DNA of 64,000 nt from Microbacterium sp. SORGH_AS_0969. Its GTDB lineage: Bacteria; Actinomycetota; Actinomycetes; Actinomycetales; Microbacteriaceae. The notes under the pieces are model-generated. The model was not told where the DNA came from and did not search any database. It saw only the letters and a list, made by a program, of their open reading frames with translations. Positions 44,741-55,429 of the stretch are shown piece by piece. Made by a program: the position numbers and the translations under genes. Where the stretch lies: contig NZ_JAUTAG010000001.1 in assembly GCF_030818255.1 (NCBI RefSeq), positions 310,001 to 374,000 on the forward strand, in the 5' to 3' direction. Every line of letters begins with the position of its first letter. The stretch's first letter is position 1.

Positions 44741-44833
44741 TGGGTGATCGGGGCGGTACGGGTTGCGGACCACCCGGGGGCGGGCGATGGCCGCGCCTCG
44801 ACCCGAGGAGCCGCGATCCCGAGCCCTCCGTGA

Positions 44834-44902
44834 CGCATAAACGCCATCCACTCACGTAAACGCGCTGTCCCCGTGTTTCCGCGCGTGGATCGCGTTTATG
44901 CG
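44834..44902. repeat. 69-nt palindromic element, copy 7
   Basis: Starts CGCATAAACGCCATCC, as in copy 4, and ends GATCGCGTTTATGCG. Confidence 0.85.
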
Positions 44903-44984
44903 TGGGCCTGGCGGCCACCCGCAGGACGCGAGCACCGGATGCCGAGACGGGACCGCCGCGACGACGGCCCCGCCCCGGCGGGGC

Positions 44985-46259
44985 TCACTGCTGCAGGTCG
45001 GGGTACAGCGGGAACGCGTCGGTCAGCTTCGCCACACGCGCGCGCAGGGCCTCGACGTCGGCACCGGGGATCAGCGCGAGGGCGATGATGTCGGCCACCT
45101 CGGTGAACTCGGCATCGCCGAAGCCGCGGGTCGCGAGCGCCGGGGTGCCGATGCGCAGGCCCGAGGTCACCATCGGCGGACGCGGGTCGTTCGGCACCGC
45201 GTTGCGGTTGACCGTGATGTGGATGTCGTGCAGCAGGTCTTCGGCCTGCTTGCCGTCGATCTCGGCCTCGCGGAGGTCCACGAGCACGAGGTGCACGTCG
45301 GTGCCGCCCGAGCGCACGGCGATGCCGGCGTTCTTGACCTCGTCCTGGGTGAGACGGTCCGCGAGGATCGCCGCACCGCGGAGGGTGCGCTCCTGGCGCT
45401 CCTTGAACTCCGGCGTCATCGCGAGCTTGAACGCGGTCGCCTTCGCGGCGATCACGTGCATGAGCGGGCCGCCCTGCTGCCCGGGGAAGACCGCGGTGTT
45501 GATCTTCTTGGCGATGTCGGCGTCGTTGGTGAGGATGAGGCCCGAGCGGGGGCCCCCGATCGTCTTGTGCACGGTGGTCGAGACGACGTGCGCGTGCGGG
45601 ATGGGGCTCGGGTGAACGCCCGCGGCGACGAGACCGGCGAAGTGCGCCATGTCGACCCACAGCAGCGCGCCCACCTCGTCGGCGATCGCGCGGAAGGCCG
45701 CGAAGTCGAGCTGACGCGGGTAGGCCGACCAGCCGGCGATGATGACCTTCGGCTTGTGCTCGACGGCGAGGCGGCGCACCTCGTCCATGTCGATGACGCT
45801 GGTCTCGGGGTCGACGCCGTAGGCGACGATGTCGTAGAGACGGCCCGAGAAGTTGATCTTCATGCCGTGCGTCAGGTGGCCGCCCTGGTCGAGGGCGAGG
45901 CCGAGCAGCGTGTCGCCGGGGCGCGCGATCGCGTGCAGCACGGCGGCGTTTGCGGAGGCACCCGAGTGGGGCTGGACGTTCGCGAACTCGGCACCGAACA
46001 GCTGCTTCGCCCGCTCGATCGCGAGCGACTCGGCGACGTCGACCTCTTCGCAGCCGCCGTAGTAGCGGCGACCCGGGTAGCCCTCGGCGTACTTGTTGGT
46101 CAGCACCGAGCCCTGCGACTGCAGCACCGAGACGGGAACGAAGTTCTCCGACGCAATCATCTCGAGGAATCCGCGCTGACGGTTCAGCTCGCGCTCGAGC
46201 ACCTCGGCGATCTCGGGGTCGACCTCGGAGAGGGGGGCGTTGAAGTACGGATCGGTCAT
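44985..46259 (-). CDS. glyA: Serine hydroxymethyltransferase
   Basis: A 424-residue PLP enzyme that converts serine and tetrahydrofolate to glycine and methylene-tetrahydrofolate. The PLP lysine is in [41 protein letters not shown] and [12 protein letters not shown] are family segments. AAGGAG precedes the ATG. A ZTP riboswitch lies in its leader, linking its expression to folate/purine one-carbon status, and folD follows in the same direction. Confidence 0.97.
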   Translation of the reverse strand: MTDPYFNAPLSEVDPEIAEVLERELNRQRGFLEMIASENFVPVSVLQSQGSVLTNKYAEGYPGRRYYGGCEEVDVAESLAIERAKQLFGAEFANVQPHSGASANAAVLHAIARPGDTLLGLALDQGGHLTHGMKINFSGRLYDIVAYGVDPETSVIDMDEVRRLAVEHKPKVIIAGWSAYPRQLDFAAFRAIADEVGALLWVDMAHFAGLVAAGVHPSPIPHAHVVSTTVHKTIGGPRSGLILTNDADIAKKINTAVFPGQQGGPLMHVIAAKATAFKLAMTPEFKERQERTLRGAAILADRLTQDEVKNAGIAVRSGGTDVHLVLVDLREAEIDGKQAEDLLHDIHITVNRNAVPNDPRPPMVTSGLRIGTPALATRGFGDAEFTEVADIIALALIPGADVEALRARVAKLTDAFPLYPDLQQ

Positions 46260-46290
46260 GCGATCTCCTTGACGATGGTTCCGGATGCCA

Positions 46291-46307
46291 CGGACTCGGC
46301 GAGTCCG
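46291..46307 (-). promoter_or_regulatory. Hairpin downstream of the ZTP aptamer, possible expression platform
   Basis: Perfect 7-bp arms CGGACTC / GAGTCCG with a 3-nt loop, between the aptamer and the glyA ribosome-binding site. With no T-tract, translational rather than terminator control is more likely (inference). Confidence 0.45.
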
Positions 46308-46315
46308 CGGAGATA

Positions 46316-46397
46316 CCGCATCGACCCAGGCGTGCGGTCGAATACCGTCAAGCGGTCGCTCCCCGGTGGTGTCCCACCTCAACGCCAGTCGCGACGG
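46316..46397 (-). ncRNA. ZTP (pfl-motif) riboswitch in the glyA leader
   Basis: On the minus strand the conserved blocks of the pfl motif appear in order: GTCGCGACTGGCG (46383-46395), a GGTGG-GACA-CCACC hairpin running into CACCGGGGAGCG (about 46361-46372), and the terminal stem-loop CCGCACGCCTGGGTC (46323-46337) closed by TGCGG. This aptamer senses ZMP/ZTP, which accumulates when 10-formyl-tetrahydrofolate is short, and commonly controls glyA and folD in actinobacteria. A likely -10 (TAAAGT) lies just upstream. Confidence 0.85.
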
Positions 46398-46480
46398 TGC
46401 CACTTTAGCGGGTAAAGGTGTCCGCATCCCTCGTGTTCCGGCATCCACTGTTCCTCCACAGGTTCCGCGTGAAGCAGAGA

Positions 46481-46652
46481 TGGCTGAGCTCGTCGAAGCC
46501 ACCGGGGCCCCGCAGGTTCTGCCCGAAGGAGAGGTGGCTGAGCTCGTCGAAGCCACCGGGGTCCGCGTGGGTCCGGTCCCTTCGACAAGCTCAGGGACCT
46601 CGACGGGCTCAGGGACCTCGACGGGCTCAGGGACCTCTACATGCTCAGGGGC
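46481..46652. repeat. GGCTGAGCTCGTCGAAGCCACC repeat cluster with an 18-bp tandem tract
   Basis: TGGCTGAGCTCGTCGAAGCC occurs at 46481 and about 46535, with an inverted half CCCTTCGACAAGCTCAGGG at about 46578. From 46589 an 18-bp unit (GCTCAGGGACCTCGACGG) repeats nearly three times. It lies in the 487-base spacer between the divergent glyA and YrdB genes, which otherwise holds the riboswitch and promoters. Confidence 0.8.
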
Positions 46653-46746
46653 CCGCGCGGGCTCGGGGGACCCCGGTTGCACCGCGATCGGCTCGACGGT
46701 GAGCGATCCCGGATGCCGCGGCGCGGCGCCCGCGTAAAATGGCGGG

Positions 46747-47133
46747 GTGACCGACTCCCCCAACGTCCGCGCGCAGGCACCGCTCGCTCCGGGCATGCGC
46801 CCGCGTCCGACCGCGATCGAGATCGGCAGCGTGCTCTGCGGGATCTTCGCGTTCGTGACCCTCGCGATCTGGGGTTTCACCGCGTGGCCGCTGCCGTGGA
46901 ACATCGTCGCCGGGATCGGCGCCCCCCTCCTCGCGATCCTGGTCTGGGCACTGTTCGTGTCGCCGCGCGCGGTGCTCGCGGTGCACCCCTTCATCCGCGC
47001 GCTCGTCGAGCTCTTCGTCTATGCCGCCGCCACCGTCGCGTGGTGGAGCATGGGCCAGGCGTGGATCGGCCTCGGCTTCGCGATCGTCGCCGTGGTCCTC
47101 GGCGCGCTGAACGGCCGGCGGCGCCTGGCGTGA
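46747..47133 (+). CDS. YrdB/DUF2568-family membrane protein
   Basis: A 128-residue protein with a cytoplasmic N-terminus and four likely membrane helices (about 26-45, 50-70, 80-100 and 105-123). [19 protein letters not shown] and the overall size fit the YrdB/DUF2568 family, of unknown function. The GTG start has only a weak GGCGGG upstream. Its stop overlaps the next gene's GTG (GTGA), so the two are co-expressed. Confidence 0.75.
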   Translation: MTDSPNVRAQAPLAPGMRPRPTAIEIGSVLCGIFAFVTLAIWGFTAWPLPWNIVAGIGAPLLAILVWALFVSPRAVLAVHPFIRALVELFVYAAATVAWWSMGQAWIGLGFAIVAVVLGALNGRRRLA

Positions 47134-48533
47134 GCGCCGACGGCGCGGCGGCGACTCCCGCGCGCGATGCGGCGGACGCGACGCTCGCGCTTCTCCGCGC
47201 CGAGCTCGGCGACCGCGTCGACACCTCCGCCGACGCTCTGGCTGCCGTCCGCGCCGACAAGTCGGGCCATGCCTCCGACGGCACGCCCCTGGCCGTCGTG
47301 CACGCGGCATCCGTCTCCGACGTGCAGGCGGTCATGCGCATCGCGACCGCGACGCGGACCCCCGTGGTGCCGCGCGGTGCAGGGACGGGCCTCGCGGGCG
47401 GAGCGAACACCGGGGGCGGTGAGATCGCCCTCTCGCTGCGCGGCATGGACCGTCTCCTCGAGGTGCGCCCCGACGACCTCCTCGCGGTGGTCGAGCCGGG
47501 CATCGTCAACGCCGAGCTCAACGCCCTTCTCGAGTCGCACGGGGTGTGGTGGGCTCCCGACCCCGCGAGCCGGGCCATCTCGACGGTCGGTGGCAACATC
47601 GCCACCGGTGCCGGCGGCCTGCTCTGCGCGAAGTACGGCGTCGTGCGCGACGCGGTGCTCGGCGTCGACCTCGTGCTCGCCGACGGTCGGCTGATGCACC
47701 TCGGCCATCGCAGCGTGAAGGGCGTCACGGGCCTCGACCTCACCTCTCTCGTGATCGGCTCCGAGGGCACCCTCGGCGTGGTGGTGGGCGCGACTCTCAA
47801 GCTCCGACGTCTCGTCGAGGGCGAGCGCGTCACCCTCACCGCCCTGTTCGACGGGGTGCGCGCCGCCGCTGTGGCCTCCGCCGCGGTGACGGCATCCGGA
47901 GTCCAGCCCGCGATCATGGAGCTGATGGATGCCAGGTGCCTCGCCGCCGTGCACCGCCTCCTGTCGCTTCCCGAACCGCCGCCGGGCGCGGCTCAGCTGA
48001 CCATCCAGACCGACGGTCCGGTCGCCGCTGCCGAGGCGCGCACGATCGCCGAAGTTCTGACCGCGGCCGGAGGGACGGTGTCCGTCGCCGCCGACGATGC
48101 CGAGGGCGAGGAGCTTCTCGCCGTGCGCCGATCGATGCACGCCGCCATGGAGTCTCTCGGGACCACCCTCATCGAAGACGTGTCGGTGCCGCGCAGCGCC
48201 CTGCCCGCGATGTTCGACGAGATCGCACGAATCGAGCGGAAGTACGGCCTCGTCATCCCGACCGTCGCGCACTCCGGCGACGGCAACCTGCACCCGAACT
48301 TCGTCTTCGACGGCCCCGACGTGCCCCCGATCGTGTGGGAGGCGGCCGAAGAGGTGTTCCGCGCGGCGCTGGCGCTCGGTGGAACGCTCACCGGCGAGCA
48401 CGGGATCGGCGTGCTCAAGCGCCGCTGGCTCGCCGACGAGCTCGGGGACGATCAGTGGCAGCTGCAGCGCGAGATCGCTCGGGTGTTCGACCCCCTCGGC
48501 ATCCTGAATCCGGGCAAGGTCTTCGCCGCCTGA
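47130..48533 (+). CDS. FAD-linked oxidase, glycolate oxidase (GlcD)/D-lactate dehydrogenase type
   Basis: A 467-residue flavoprotein. The FAD-binding PCMH domain occupies about residues 45-225 (VPRGAGTGLAGGANTGGG and ISTVGGNIATGAGGLLCAKYG). The C-terminal oxidase domain is FAD-oxidase_C-like (PTVAHSGDGNLHPNFVFD, TGEHGIGVLKRRWL and FDPLGILNPGKVF). It oxidises an alpha-hydroxy acid such as glycolate or D-lactate. No partner iron-sulfur subunit is encoded nearby, so it may act as a stand-alone enzyme. GTGA overlap with the upstream membrane-protein gene indicates coupling. Confidence 0.9.
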   Translation: MSADGAAATPARDAADATLALLRAELGDRVDTSADALAAVRADKSGHASDGTPLAVVHAASVSDVQAVMRIATATRTPVVPRGAGTGLAGGANTGGGEIALSLRGMDRLLEVRPDDLLAVVEPGIVNAELNALLESHGVWWAPDPASRAISTVGGNIATGAGGLLCAKYGVVRDAVLGVDLVLADGRLMHLGHRSVKGVTGLDLTSLVIGSEGTLGVVVGATLKLRRLVEGERVTLTALFDGVRAAAVASAAVTASGVQPAIMELMDARCLAAVHRLLSLPEPPPGAAQLTIQTDGPVAAAEARTIAEVLTAAGGTVSVAADDAEGEELLAVRRSMHAAMESLGTTLIEDVSVPRSALPAMFDEIARIERKYGLVIPTVAHSGDGNLHPNFVFDGPDVPPIVWEAAEEVFRAALALGGTLTGEHGIGVLKRRWLADELGDDQWQLQREIARVFDPLGILNPGKVFAA

Positions 48534-48669
48534 CACCCGTCCGGTGGACGCTGCCGCGAGCCCCCGAACTGCGTCGCCCCGCGACGTGATAAGACCGTGA
48601 TAAAGCTCACGGCGCACACGCAACACTCGCCTTTACCATGAGAAGACTGACTATCGGGGGGTTTGACTT

Positions 48670-50070
48670 ATGACCGACGGCGCGAACAGCACCGACGGCG
48701 CGACGTACGCGTGGGCACCGCCCGAGCCGAAGAAGCGCAAGAACCGATCGGGCCTGTGGATCGGCATCCCGGCCGGCGCGACGGCCGTCGCGCTGCTGGC
48801 GGCCTCTTTCGTGCTCATCGCCCCCGGAGCCTCCGTCGCGGGCGTGCAGATCGGCGGCCTCACGGCGGGAGCTGCGGCCCAGGCCATCTCCGACCGCCTC
48901 TCGCAGACGACCGTCGCGGTCGAGAGCCCGGCGGGCTCCGTCACCGTCACGGGTGCCGAGCTCGGTGCCACGGTCGACGCCCAGGCCATCGCAGACAAGG
49001 CGTTCGCCGAAAACCCGATGTGGAAGCCTTCGTCGTGGTTCCCCGCGGGCACGGGCGTCTCGATCAACGTCGACCCCGCCAAGGCGGCAGCGGCGCTGCG
49101 CGACCTCGCACCCGACACTTACAAGGCCCCGGTCGACGCCACCGTCGCGTTCGACGCCGGATCGCAGTCCTACGTCTCCACTCCCGCGCAGCCCGGTGAG
49201 GGCATCGACCCGGCCGCGGTCACCGCCGCCCTCCAGAGCGCCTTCGACGCCGGAACGGTCAGCACCACCGCGCAGGCGGGCGTCGTCCCGGTCGAGGCCC
49301 CGGTCACCACCGAAGAGGCCGACGCGGCCGTCGCGCAGCTGAACGGCATCCTCGACAACGCCGGGTTCTACGTCGGCGACGAGCGCACGGTCCCCATCGA
49401 CCGGGCCACCGCCGCATCGTGGCTCACGATCACGCCCGACGGCAAGGGTGACTTCGCGATCTCCGCCGACGAAGCGGCGATCCAGCAGGCCGTCGCGGGC
49501 CTCCCCGCGGCCGTCAACCGCGGCGCGGTGAACGCGGACGTGATCGTGGACAAGGGTGGCGAGGTCATCCACACGAACACCGAGGGCCAGACCGGGCGCG
49601 CGCTCGGCGACACCGCGGGGATCGCCGCGGCCTTCGCCTCGCAGCTCGCCGAGGGCAATGGACGATTCGCTCTGACCGTGAGCGAGACGCCGTTCGAGAC
49701 GACGAAGACCGAGCGCTGGATCGACGTCAACCTCAGCACGCAGACCACGACGCTCTGGCAGAACGGCCAGGTCTACCGCTCCTGGTCGATCTCGTCGGGC
49801 ACGAGCGAGCACGCCACCCACACCGGCGAGTTCCGCATCGGCTGGAAGACGTCGATGCAGGACATGGGTTGCGTCCCCGGCTACGACTACTGCACGAAGG
49901 ACGTTCCCTGGGTCTCGTACTTCAACGGTGACGAGGGCTTCCACGGCACGTACTGGCACAACAACTTCGGCACGCCGATGAGCCACGGTTGCATCAACAT
50001 GACGATCTCCGCCGCGAAGGAGCTCTACGACTGGGCGTACCGCGGCACCGAGGTCTCGGTCCACTACTGA
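48670..50070 (+). CDS. L,D-transpeptidase with N-terminal membrane anchor and peptidoglycan-binding repeats
   Basis: A 466-residue cell-wall enzyme. It has a basic cytoplasmic tail (KKRKNR), one membrane helix (about 30-52), two VanW/PG-binding-4-like repeats (about 55-330, including GAELGATVDAQAIADKAF) and a C-terminal YkuD catalytic domain (about 343-466). The active-site motif is HGTYWHNNFGTPMSHGCINM with nucleophile C441. It makes or remodels 3-3 peptide cross-links outside the membrane. The ATG follows a GGGGGG stretch. The upstream spacer has a doubled CGTGATAA (about 48,582-48,600) that may be regulatory. Confidence 0.93.
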   Translation: MTDGANSTDGATYAWAPPEPKKRKNRSGLWIGIPAGATAVALLAASFVLIAPGASVAGVQIGGLTAGAAAQAISDRLSQTTVAVESPAGSVTVTGAELGATVDAQAIADKAFAENPMWKPSSWFPAGTGVSINVDPAKAAAALRDLAPDTYKAPVDATVAFDAGSQSYVSTPAQPGEGIDPAAVTAALQSAFDAGTVSTTAQAGVVPVEAPVTTEEADAAVAQLNGILDNAGFYVGDERTVPIDRATAASWLTITPDGKGDFAISADEAAIQQAVAGLPAAVNRGAVNADVIVDKGGEVIHTNTEGQTGRALGDTAGIAAAFASQLAEGNGRFALTVSETPFETTKTERWIDVNLSTQTTTLWQNGQVYRSWSISSGTSEHATHTGEFRIGWKTSMQDMGCVPGYDYCTKDVPWVSYFNGDEGFHGTYWHNNFGTPMSHGCINMTISAAKELYDWAYRGTEVSVHY

Positions 50071-50084
50071 GCCCGGACACGCGA

Positions 50085-50112
50085 GGGGGCGGATGCCATG
50101 GCATCCGCCCCC
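50085..50112 (+). terminator. Terminator of the L,D-transpeptidase gene
   Basis: A 28-bp perfect palindrome with 14-bp arms (GGGGGCGGATGCCA), starting 14 bases after the stop codon and followed by CTTCGTC. Confidence 0.8.
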
Positions 50113-50157
50113 TTCGTCGTCTCCGCGCCCGCACCCCGGGCCCGAGCAGCCCCCGTT

Positions 50158-50213
50158 GAGTGTCCAAGACACGCCGTAATCGGGGCGGCCGTTACGGCGT
50201 GTCTTGGACACTC
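50158..50213. repeat. 22-bp perfect inverted repeat
   Basis: Arms 50158-50179 and 50192-50213 (starting GAGTGTCCAAGACACGCCG) are exact complements around a 12-nt loop. It is flanked on each side by a separate terminator, so it is extra structure, probably a mobile-like palindromic element. Confidence 0.75.
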
Positions 50214-50277
50214 GACCGGTCCCGGCGGGCCGTGGGACGCCGACACGATCCCGCGCGGGGGCGCGTCGCGACGGCAG

Positions 50278-50306
50278 AGGGGCGGATGCCAGTGGCATCC
50301 GCCCCT
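50278..50306 (-). terminator. Terminator of icd
   Basis: AGGGGCGGATGCCA / TGGCATCCGCCCCT with a single-base loop, 23 bases beyond the icd stop codon. Confidence 0.8.
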
Positions 50307-50329
50307 CCCGGGTTCAGCGTGTGAGCGGC

Positions 50330-52549
<2,220 letters not shown>

Positions 52550-52611
52550 GTCAGATCTCTCCGTAGAGGCGGCCAGGGTGTGGTTTCAGCCTATCGCACC
52601 TCGGCAAAGTC

Positions 52612-52625
52612 TCTTGATGTCAAGA
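52612..52625 (-). promoter_or_regulatory. Palindrome in the icd promoter region
   Basis: TCTTGATGTCAAGA has perfect 6-bp TCTTGA/TCAAGA arms with a 2-bp spacer, 63-76 bases upstream of the icd start. On the minus strand it contains TTGACA, which may be the -35 box, so a bound regulator would block it (inference). Confidence 0.4.
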
Positions 52626-52724
52626 TAATTCGGTGGTCGTCGCGATGGCCGCTTGCGGGTTTCGTCCGTGACTCTGCGGCATCCCCAAGGTTGCACACCC
52701 CCGCAGTCCCGATAGCCTGGGCGC

Positions 52725-53177
52725 ATGGCCGACCTTCGTCTCGTCGAACTGTCCGCCGCCACGATCGTGGCGGTCAACACGCTGTCGTTGAAGCCCGGAC
52801 AGGAACAGTTCCTGGCACCGGTGAGCTACGGCATCGCCGCCACCGTCATGAACCCCTCGACGTCGTGGCAGCGCGTGGTGCTCGACGGAGACGAGGTCGT
52901 GGGCTTCGTCAGCGCCAACTTCGATCCCGAGGCGCACGAAGAGCACTTCCGCTCCGTTCTGTGGCGCATCAACGTCGACGCCGATGAGCAGGGCCGCGGC
53001 GTCGGCAGCTACGCGATCGCCGCGGTGCTCGCCGAGGCGCGCGAGCGCGGCATGGACCACGTCGACGTCATCTACGAGCCCGGCGTCGGCGGCCCCGAGG
53101 CCTTCTTCCAGCGCGTGGGTTTCCAGCCCGTCGGCGAGACCGAGTACGGCGAGGTGATCGCGCGCGTCAGCGTGTGA
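52725..53177 (+). CDS. GNAT-family N-acetyltransferase
   Basis: A 150-residue acetyltransferase resembling spermidine/spermine-type family members. Motif A is VDADEQGRGVGSYAIAAVL (about 85-103), followed by YEPGVGGPEAFFQRVGF with the C-terminal loop. The acceptor is unknown. It is divergent from icd and convergent with the last gene of the daptide operon, 49 bases away, so it is probably unrelated to that system. Confidence 0.85.
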   Translation: MADLRLVELSAATIVAVNTLSLKPGQEQFLAPVSYGIAATVMNPSTSWQRVVLDGDEVVGFVSANFDPEAHEEHFRSVLWRINVDADEQGRGVGSYAIAAVLAEARERGMDHVDVIYEPGVGGPEAFFQRVGFQPVGETEYGEVIARVSV

Positions 53178-53226
53178 CGGCGGGGACGCGGCTTCCGCGC
53201 GTCTGCACGCCGCGCGGCGGCCCGGA

Positions 53227-53988
53227 TCATCGGAGGTCGCGGCGAAGGAACGAGACGGTTCCCGCGGCGAGGGCGGCCGCGAGCCATGCCGCGGCCACAG
53301 CCACAGCCACGCCCCGTGCCGGACCGACGGCGGCGTCGATCCCGAGCGGTGCGAGGTCGAGCCCGGCAGCGCGCAGCAAGGTCGGTAATGGGCACCATGG
53401 CGCGACGGCGGGCCAGAGTGGCGCGACGAGGAGCGCCGCGCTGAGCGACAGAGGTGCCACGAACAGCGACGGCAGGTGCGCCTGCACCAGCAGCCCCGCA
53501 CCGAGTCCCCACACCGCCGCAGCGGCGCCGACGATCGCGACGGTGCCAACGGTCGCGGGCTCGAGGCCGCGCGCGCCCAGCGCCGCGGCCAACGCCACGC
53601 GACCGCCGAGGAGTGCCGCCGTCGCGACGAGCGCGCCACCGACAGCGGTGAACGGGACCCGTGCCGCGAGACCCCACCGCCGCGGCTGAAGCGTCGCGCG
53701 TTGGGCGACGACGCCCCCGCGCCGATCGACCGTGTACCGAAACGAGCCATAGATCGCTGCCATGACGGCGGCATAGACGGCGATCACGGTCGACAGCGGT
53801 GCGGCGATGGCGACCTTGGCCGCCTCGGGAGCGGCGGCGACGTCACCGGGCACACTCGCGCCGATCGACGCGGACAGCACGATCGCGGCGGCACAGACCC
53901 AGGCGAGGGGCAGATCGCCGACCGCCACACGAGCATGGGCCCGGAGTGCCCGCCCGAGCCCGAGCAACGAAGTCGCGGGCCGGCTCAT
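53227..53988 (-). CDS. ABC transporter permease, second subunit of the daptide exporter
   Basis: A 253-residue protein with about six membrane helices and no ATPase motif. The topology resembles ABC-2 permeases of peptide (lantibiotic-type) exporters, although overall identity cannot be judged here. It is the last gene of the daptide operon, and its ATG overlaps the previous permease's stop as ATGA. It probably pairs with the adjacent permease and the upstream ATPase to export the mature peptides or provide self-protection (inference). Confidence 0.78.
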   Translation of the reverse strand: MSRPATSLLGLGRALRAHARVAVGDLPLAWVCAAAIVLSASIGASVPGDVAAAPEAAKVAIAAPLSTVIAVYAAVMAAIYGSFRYTVDRRGGVVAQRATLQPRRWGLAARVPFTAVGGALVATAALLGGRVALAAALGARGLEPATVGTVAIVGAAAAVWGLGAGLLVQAHLPSLFVAPLSLSAALLVAPLWPAVAPWCPLPTLLRAAGLDLAPLGIDAAVGPARGVAVAVAAAWLAAALAAGTVSFLRRDLR

Positions 53989-54713
53989 CGGAACCGCCGA
54001 CGCCCGATGGACCAGGCCACGGCCACCAAGACGAGGCTCCAGCTCAACCCCACGGCGAGTCCGGCCCCGGGGCCGAGCAAGTCCGGGTGATTGCTCGGCG
54101 ACGCGAGGGCGGCGAGCGACAGCCCCGGGCAGAAGCGAGCGATCTCGGGCGCGGAGCCGAGGAACGCCATCTCAAACGCGATCGGCCCCGCCAGCACGAT
54201 GGCCGCGGCGGCGTAGTAGTTGCCGACGATCCACCCGATCGCGGACCCGATGATCGCGCCGAGTACGGCCCCGGGAAGCGCCCCGAGGAGGGTGCGCACG
54301 GCCTCGACGCTCGGCGTGAACACGAGACCGTTCACGTCGAGCACGATCGCCGCGACCCCGCACCACGCGGCAGCGATTCCGGCCGTGAGGACGATCGCGA
54401 CACCGATTGCCCCGCCCGCCTTCCCCCAGAACGCGCGTCGGAACCCGATCTGGGCGATCGACCGGCCGATCGATCCGTAGTAGAACTCCCGGGTCACCCC
54501 GAAGGCCCCGCTGAAGGCCGCCACGACGAATGACCATGCGAGCGGTGCAAGGAGAAGCTGCGTCGCGGTGGCGGCATCCATCGATGTCATCCGTCCGAGG
54601 GTGTCGTCGCTGGTCAGGACGATCACCGGGATGAAGGCCGCGAGAAGCAGGACAGCGAGCGTGTTCGCACCGCTGTGCGCGCGGAGGACTTCGGAGCGAA
54701 TCACGCCGATCAC
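53985..54713 (-). CDS. ABC transporter permease of the daptide exporter
   Basis: A 242-residue ABC-2-like permease with about six helices, beginning with a cytoplasmic MIGVIRSEVLRAHSG segment typical of this group and carrying a REFYYGSIGRS loop between helices 2 and 3. It overlaps the ATPase gene upstream and the second permease downstream, both by four bases. Confidence 0.8.
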   Translation of the reverse strand: MIGVIRSEVLRAHSGANTLAVLLLAAFIPVIVLTSDDTLGRMTSMDAATATQLLLAPLAWSFVVAAFSGAFGVTREFYYGSIGRSIAQIGFRRAFWGKAGGAIGVAIVLTAGIAAAWCGVAAIVLDVNGLVFTPSVEAVRTLLGALPGAVLGAIIGSAIGWIVGNYYAAAAIVLAGPIAFEMAFLGSAPEIARFCPGLSLAALASPSNHPDLLGPGAGLAVGLSWSLVLVAVAWSIGRRRFR

Positions 54714-55429
54714 GCGTCACGCCCCTCAACGAGGTCGAAGTAGCGCTCCTCGAGCGACGCGGCACCGTCGCCCCGCACGAGGTCGCTTAGGGCCCCCGAG
54801 TACAGGACGGACTGCCGGAGGATCACGACTTCGTCGACGGTGTTCTCGAGCTCGGCGAGTTGGTGGCTCGAGACGAGAACGGTGCCACCGGCGTCCGCGA
54901 ACGCTCGGAGATAGCGGCGGAGCCAGCGGATGCCGTCCGGGTCGAGGCCGTTCGAGGGTTCGTCGAGCACGAGCGTCCGCGGCGACCCAATGAGTGCCGT
55001 GGCTAGTCCGAGCCGCTGCACCATGCCGGTCGAGAACGACTTCACACGCCGACGCGCGTCGGCGGTGAGCCCCACCTCGTCGAGAACCTCGTCAACCCGG
55101 TGCCGCGACGCGCCGACGGCGAGGCGCGCGATCTCGAGGTGTCGACGCGCGGTGATACCGACCTCGAAGCCGAAGCCGTCCATCTGCACACCGATGTGCG
55201 CCGAGGGCTGCGCGAGGCGGGCGAACGGCATCCCGTCGATGAGGGCCTCGCCGCGGGTCGGCACCGCCAGTCCGACGATCGTGCGCAGCGTCGTGGATTT
55301 TCCGGCGCCGTTCGGTCCGAGCAGCCCCACGATGCTGCCGCGACGGACAGCGAACGAGACGTCGTCGACGGCGATACGGGAACTGTAGGTCTTGGTGAGG
55401 TGGCGTACCTCGAGGGCGTGGTCGGTCAT
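54710..55429 (-). CDS. ABC transporter ATPase of the daptide exporter
   Basis: A 239-residue nucleotide-binding subunit with Walker A GPNGAGKST (38-46), signature FSTGMVQRLGLA, Walker B TLVLDEPSNGLDPDG and switch His in SSHQLAEL. It is of the BcrA/lantibiotic-resistance type (short, one domain). Its ATG overlaps the stop of the metalloprotease gene (ATGA), tying it to the daptide operon. Confidence 0.9.
   Translation of the reverse strand: MTDHALEVRHLTKTYSSRIAVDDVSFAVRRGSIVGLLGPNGAGKSTTLRTIVGLAVPTRGEALIDGMPFARLAQPSAHIGVQMDGFGFEVGITARRHLEIARLAVGASRHRVDEVLDEVGLTADARRRVKSFSTGMVQRLGLATALIGSPRTLVLDEPSNGLDPDGIRWLRRYLRAFADAGGTVLVSSHQLAELENTVDEVVILRQSVLYSGALSDLVRGDGAASLEERYFDLVEGRDA

Larger units (their letters stand above)
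44626..44984. other. Gene-free spacer between glyA and folD with two 69-nt elements
   Basis: 359 bases. Apart from the two palindromic elements, only GC-rich unremarkable sequence is seen. Hairpins this strong could attenuate read-through from glyA into folD. Confidence 0.7.

Noticed and set aside
46418..46702. Small frame encoding repeated AQGPRR-like hexapeptides
   Set aside because: It simply translates the 18-bp tandem DNA repeat; no ribosome site, and it lies in the glyA/YrdB promoter spacer.
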